Of a stretch of DNA of 64,000 bases, positions 63,229 to 64,000 are shown piece by piece. The translations under genes were made by a program, and so were the position numbers. The notes beneath the pieces were generated by a model, which made no database searches, was not told the origin of the DNA, and saw only the letters and a list, made by a program, of their open reading frames with translations. This DNA comes from Zavarzinella sp. (GTDB lineage: Bacteria > Planctomycetota > Planctomycetia > Gemmatales > Gemmataceae), in contig JAWKTI010000001.1 of NCBI GenBank assembly GCA_041399155.1, positions 372,001 through 436,000 of the forward strand, written 5' to 3'. Position 1 is the first letter of the stretch, and every line of letters begins with the position of its first letter.

Positions 63229-63762
63229 TTGCGCAGTAACCATTTCCAAAAACTGTTTTTGCTCGGATTGATTATCATTCCGGGTATTTTGTTTGCACGT
63301 GGGCTGATTTTAAAACTGACACGCACACCGCCCAATTATTCCCAGGTGGAAGGTCGCCTGTGGCTGGGCGGGGCTGAACCAGTGCCACCTGCCGATACAG
63401 AGGTGGTCATTAATTTATCGCCTGTGAATCAGAACAAGTACGATGTGCAGGTGCATCGCTGGCTTGATGTTGCCGATGCCGGTGCTGCACCACCTGTGGA
63501 ATGGTTGCAGGAACAGGTGGCCACAATCAACGAACAATTGCTGCTGGAAAAAACAGTGTATGTTTACGACAGCACCGGAAACAATCAGGCGGCATTTCTA
63601 GTGCTTGCCTATATCATGTTTCGCGAGAAGATGACAGTCGATCGTGCATACGGATATCTGAAAGCTCGGCGGGAATCGATTGCACCTGCACGACACTTTC
63701 TGGATAGGCTGAAAGACTGGGAAGATTTTCTCAAAAAACCGCCAGAACAGAAAAAGGAATAG
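63229..63762 (+). CDS. Membrane-anchored dead dual-specificity-phosphatase-like protein
   Basis: A 177-residue protein with an N-terminal membrane segment (FLLGLIIIPGILFARGLIL) and a DSP-like fold (YSQVEGRLWLGGAEPVPP; VYVYDSTGNNQAAFLVLAYIM; MTVDRAYGYLKARR). At the phosphatase P-loop the nucleophilic Cys is Asp and the Arg is Gln (YDSTGNNQ), so activity is not expected. It is a second example of the pattern seen at 40995-41873. The start codon TTG at 63229 is weak, and the real start may differ. Confidence 0.7.
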   Translation: MRSNHFQKLFLLGLIIIPGILFARGLILKLTRTPPNYSQVEGRLWLGGAEPVPPADTEVVINLSPVNQNKYDVQVHRWLDVADAGAAPPVEWLQEQVATINEQLLLEKTVYVYDSTGNNQAAFLVLAYIMFREKMTVDRAYGYLKARRESIAPARHFLDRLKDWEDFLKKPPEQKKE

Positions 63763-63850
63763 TACTTCGAATCTCAAGTGTTCTTGAGCGTGGAGAGGAT
63801 GTTACTTCACCTTGGAACCTGTCATCTGCAATAGCCTGGCCACCGATTGA

Positions 63851-64000
63851 CTAATCAATCTGGTTTGTCTCGCCACCGTTACGTGAACCCATTGCGGTCC
63901 AGGCTGCTGGCGTTACAGAACTTCGTACGAATCGTACGGAACCATCCGCAAGACAGGCATTGACCCCTCCGGTATGTCGACTGCGAGCAGACATGTAATT
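63851..64000 (-). CDS. DUF1559 protein, C-terminal fragment (5' end beyond window)
   Basis: The last 49 codons plus stop of a DUF1559 protein running in from the right edge. The characteristic C-terminus SRHTGGVNACLADGSVRFV is complete and the frame ends in TAG at 63851-63853. It resembles the intact protein at 5788-6762 at this motif. Confidence 0.92.
   Translation of the reverse strand, partial: NYMSARSRHTGGVNACLADGSVRFVRSSVTPAAWTAMGSRNGGETNQID

Overview
The window comes from a member of the Planctomycetota, most likely the Gemmataceae/Gemmatales side of the phylum. The evidence is lineage-typical gene families: DUF1559 prepilin-like proteins (two, one cut by the window end), DUF1501 proteins (two), PSCyt2/PSD1 (DUF1549/DUF1553) proteins (two), a TIGR03000-type Cys/Gly-rich protein, an LExRxxPA N-terminus on a secreted protein, FHA proteins and multidomain Ser/Thr kinases. 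Base composition looks moderate, with one clearly AT-richer block. Genus cannot be fixed from sequence alone.

Layout. 1-4531: minus-strand exopolysaccharide/exosortase operon (exosortase, Wzz/BY-kinase-like protein, EpsI-like protein, sugar transferase cut by the window edge). 4812-6762: DUF1559 protein with two small lipoproteins. 7129-10464: a polytopic GT-C-like protein and a helical-repeat protein separated by one in-frame TAA. 10815-15697: DUF1501, miaA, an FHA protein, lysS. 15698-21087: AT-rich accessory island with a reverse transcriptase and a carbon-nitrogen hydrolase (nitrilase) gene, which resembles a defence-associated RT (DRT) system. The hydrolase gene is split by a complete ISKra4-like insertion sequence with a 9-bp target duplication. 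Removing the IS and one duplication restores a seamless 316-aa frame with a Glu-Lys-Cys triad. A tRNA-Glu-like gene borders the island at 21088-21161.

21209-27342: HEAT-repeat protein, primary-type sigma factor, PSCyt2/PSD1 protein, an orphan. 27343-34824: one large NRPS gene (T-C-A-T-C-A-T-TE) whose first adenylation domain carries the nine-residue code typical of cysteine. 35419-41873: TIGR03000 protein, a DUF1549/DUF1553-DUF1501 pair, and a lipoprotein with a dead dual-specificity-phosphatase fold. 42009-49792: ClpN-like protein, ABC-2 permease, MoaD/ThiS-like protein, scpB, an ExeA/PEP-CTERM-type ATPase, a BY-kinase-like protein without nucleotide-binding motifs, and a Ser/Thr kinase. 49949-58198: TPP-riboswitch-controlled thiC, a CAP-domain protein with RTX repeats, a PQQ beta-propeller, an FHA-STAS protein, a kinase-receiver fusion, and a MarR-DUF1398 operon with a promoter-overlapping palindrome. 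58226-64000: MFS transporter, a degenerate sigma-54-activator-like protein, a small orphan, a peptidase-like secreted protein without HExxH, a second dead phosphatase-like protein, and the C-terminus of another DUF1559 protein.

How parts may work together: the exosortase/EPS operon at the left end and the ATPase plus BY-kinase-like pair at 46-48.6 kb are both parts usually found in one exosortase/PEP-CTERM locus, so they may serve one cell-surface export process although about 42 kb apart. Several enzymes look catalytically dead (two BY-kinase-like, two phosphatase-like, one peptidase-like, one AAA+ activator), so this genome seems to reuse enzyme folds for binding or scaffolding.
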